Part shown: positions 35,318 through 36,504 of the stretch, piece after piece
Layout: the number at the start of each line of letters is the position of its first letter
Position numbering within the stretch: position 1 is the stretch's first letter
NCBI RefSeq assembly: GCF_014652335.1
Contig: NZ_BMYP01000019.1
Span: forward strand, 19,893-56,396
From: Vogesella fluminis
Lineage (GTDB): Bacteria; Pseudomonadota; Gammaproteobacteria; Burkholderiales; Chromobacteriaceae
Direction: 5' to 3'
DNA length: 36,504 nucleotides
Program-made: the position numbers and the translations under genes
The notes under the pieces: model-generated
The model's database searches: none
Seen by the model: only the letters and a program-made list of their open reading frames with translations
Told to the model about the DNA's origin: nothing

Positions 35318-36414
35318 ACCGACTCGAACCCGCGCTGCTGCTGGACGGCCACGCCAGCTGGCTGAGCCAGGCCCGGCTCAACGGCGGCCAGCACTGGGTG
35401 CGCAATGCCGCCTGTGACGTCTGCTGCAGCGACGCCGGCAACCCGCCCATCCCCGTCACCCGCCTGCACACCTTCAGCGCGCAGGACAGCTACGTCGCCA
35501 GCGCGCGCTCGGCGTGGCTGCGCTACGCGCAGGACGAAGCACAACGCAAGAGCCGCTCGCTGGGCACGCTGGCGCAGGTCGCCGCCCTGCCGCTGTCCGG
35601 CCTGATCACCGCCGCGCGGCTGGACGAGGCGGCGGTGATCAACAACTGGCTGATCTCCACCAACCTGCACCCGCAGTGGCAGGACAGCGACCTGTCGCTG
35701 CTGACCGAATCGGTGATGGCGCGCCACTGCGACAGCCCGCTGCTGCTGCGCAATGTCAGCGACGCGGTCAATCCCGGCCTCGCGCAAAGGTTGGCCGCAC
35801 AGGGCTGGACGCTGCTGCCGGCGCGACAGATCTACACCTGCGATCCGCAAGACCCGGCGGTGTGGCAAAGCCCCAACGTCAAGCGCGACCAGAAACTGCT
35901 GGCACAGACCGAGCTGCAGCTGTGCGGCCCGGACACGCTGGGCGCGGACGACCTGCCGGCGCTGCGGCGCTGCTTCCGCGCGCTGTTCATCGACAAACAC
36001 TCGGTGCTGAACCCGGATTTCACTGCCGAATTCTTCGCGCTATGCCTCGACAAGCGCTTCCTGGAGCTGCACGCGCTGCGCCTGGACGGCCGCATCGTCG
36101 GTGTCATCGGCTTCTACCAGCGCTACGGCTGGCTGACCACGCCGCTGCTGGGCTACGACACCGCGCTGCCGCCGGAGCTGGGGCTGTACCGGCGGCTGAT
36201 GGCGCTGCTGCTGCGCGAGGCACAGGCGCGCGGCCTGCGCCTGCACTACAGCTCTGGCGCCGGCGCCTTCAAACAGCATCGCGGCGGCGTGCCGGCGCTG
36301 GAGTACAGCGCGGTGTTCAGCGCCCACCTGCCGGGGCGGCAGCGACTGGCGCTGGGCACGCTGGCCGGCATCCTGCAGCGCATGGCCGGGCCGATTCTCA
36401 GCCGCCACGGCTGA
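35314..36414 (+). CDS. GNAT/FemAB-like acyltransferase-fold protein coupled to the BtaA-like gene
   Basis: A 366-residue protein. The C-terminal ~170 residues look like a GNAT or FemAB-like acyltransferase: FTAEFFALCLDKRFLELHALRLDGRIVGVIGFYQ, then LGLYRRLMALLLREAQARGLRLHYSSGAGAFKQHRGGVPALEYS. The N-terminal part has AACDVCCSDAG and many helices and is not recognised. It begins within the BtaA-like stop (ATGA), so the products are probably made together and act on the same lipid or pathway. Substrate unknown. One exact motif copy at 35787-35799 is read as RLAA. Confidence 0.7.
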   Translation: MNRLEPALLLDGHASWLSQARLNGGQHWVRNAACDVCCSDAGNPPIPVTRLHTFSAQDSYVASARSAWLRYAQDEAQRKSRSLGTLAQVAALPLSGLITAARLDEAAVINNWLISTNLHPQWQDSDLSLLTESVMARHCDSPLLLRNVSDAVNPGLAQRLAAQGWTLLPARQIYTCDPQDPAVWQSPNVKRDQKLLAQTELQLCGPDTLGADDLPALRRCFRALFIDKHSVLNPDFTAEFFALCLDKRFLELHALRLDGRIVGVIGFYQRYGWLTTPLLGYDTALPPELGLYRRLMALLLREAQARGLRLHYSSGAGAFKQHRGGVPALEYSAVFSAHLPGRQRLALGTLAGILQRMAGPILSRHG

Positions 36415-36445
36415 GCGCGGCAGGCCAACAGGCAGCCTCATGCAA

Positions 36446-36504
36446 GGGGCCTGTCCGAATTTTTGTGTAAACGGGGTTTCAAATCACATCTGAGGAATGC
36501 GTTC
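36446..36504. mobile_element. Possible terminal fragment of an IS256-type element at the window edge
   Basis: From GGGGCCTGTCCG (36446) onward the sequence, with AATTTTTGTGTAAAC, becomes AT-richer and resembles terminal inverted repeats of IS256-family transposons as I remember them. Only about 60 bases are present, with no transposase, and the window stops here, as assemblies often do at a repeated element. Confidence 0.4.

Overview
The window is a 36.5 kb piece of a GC-rich chromosome (my estimate is about 65% GC) from what looks like a facultatively anaerobic betaproteobacterium. Gene content, and a short motif repeated throughout, suggest the Neisseriales (Chromobacteriaceae-like: Chromobacterium, Vogesella and relatives). 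This placement is inferred from protein resemblance and was not searched. I saw no rRNA, tRNA, CRISPR array, prophage or intact insertion sequence. Both ends look like contig edges: the left cuts through cca, and the last ~60 bases resemble the end of an IS256-type element.

Layout. 1-3.8 kb: 3' part of cca (tRNA CCA addition), ppnP (nucleoside phosphorylase), then ubiU-ubiV-ubiT for oxygen-independent ubiquinone synthesis behind an FNR-type box. 3.9-8.6 kb: an HPt/HD-GYP signalling protein, a cold-shock protein, a DUF1415 protein, a PlsC-like acyltransferase, a DUF1857 protein and an unrecognised protein. 8.7-13.3 kb: dGTPase, an AEC transporter, a histidine phosphatase, msrB, and a YghU-type glutathione transferase flanked by two inverted copies of a ~150 bp element. 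13.5-19.2 kb: a LysR regulator divergent from maeB, an RlmN-like radical SAM enzyme and a periplasmic binding protein. 19.2-25.2 kb: sbcD-sbcC, and an EamA exporter gene broken by one stop codon whose start overlaps that of a divergent Lrp-type regulator. 25.3-28.5 kb: nsrR divergent from norV-norW (nitric oxide reduction) with two NsrR-like operators and an FNR-type box. 28.9-31.4 kb: a DsbA-like and a metallo-beta-lactamase-fold protein divergent from a LysR regulator. 31.5-33.8 kb: feoA-feoB and a small Cys-rich protein (ferrous iron uptake) behind a third FNR-type box. 34.1-36.4 kb: a BtaA-like lipid enzyme coupled to a GNAT-like protein.

Three operons (ubiUVT, norVW, feoAB) each have a 9/10 match to the FNR/Anr consensus upstream. 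They form a coherent low-oxygen set: quinone synthesis without O2, NO detoxification and Fe(II) import.

The strongest unexplained signal is a 13-base word, TGCGGCCAACSTT (S = C or G). It occurs 21 times in exact form on both strands, inside genes and as inverted pairs at the ends of transcription units. Density, strand symmetry and pairing at terminators are those of DNA uptake sequences in Neisseria and Pasteurellaceae, but the word is different from those I know.
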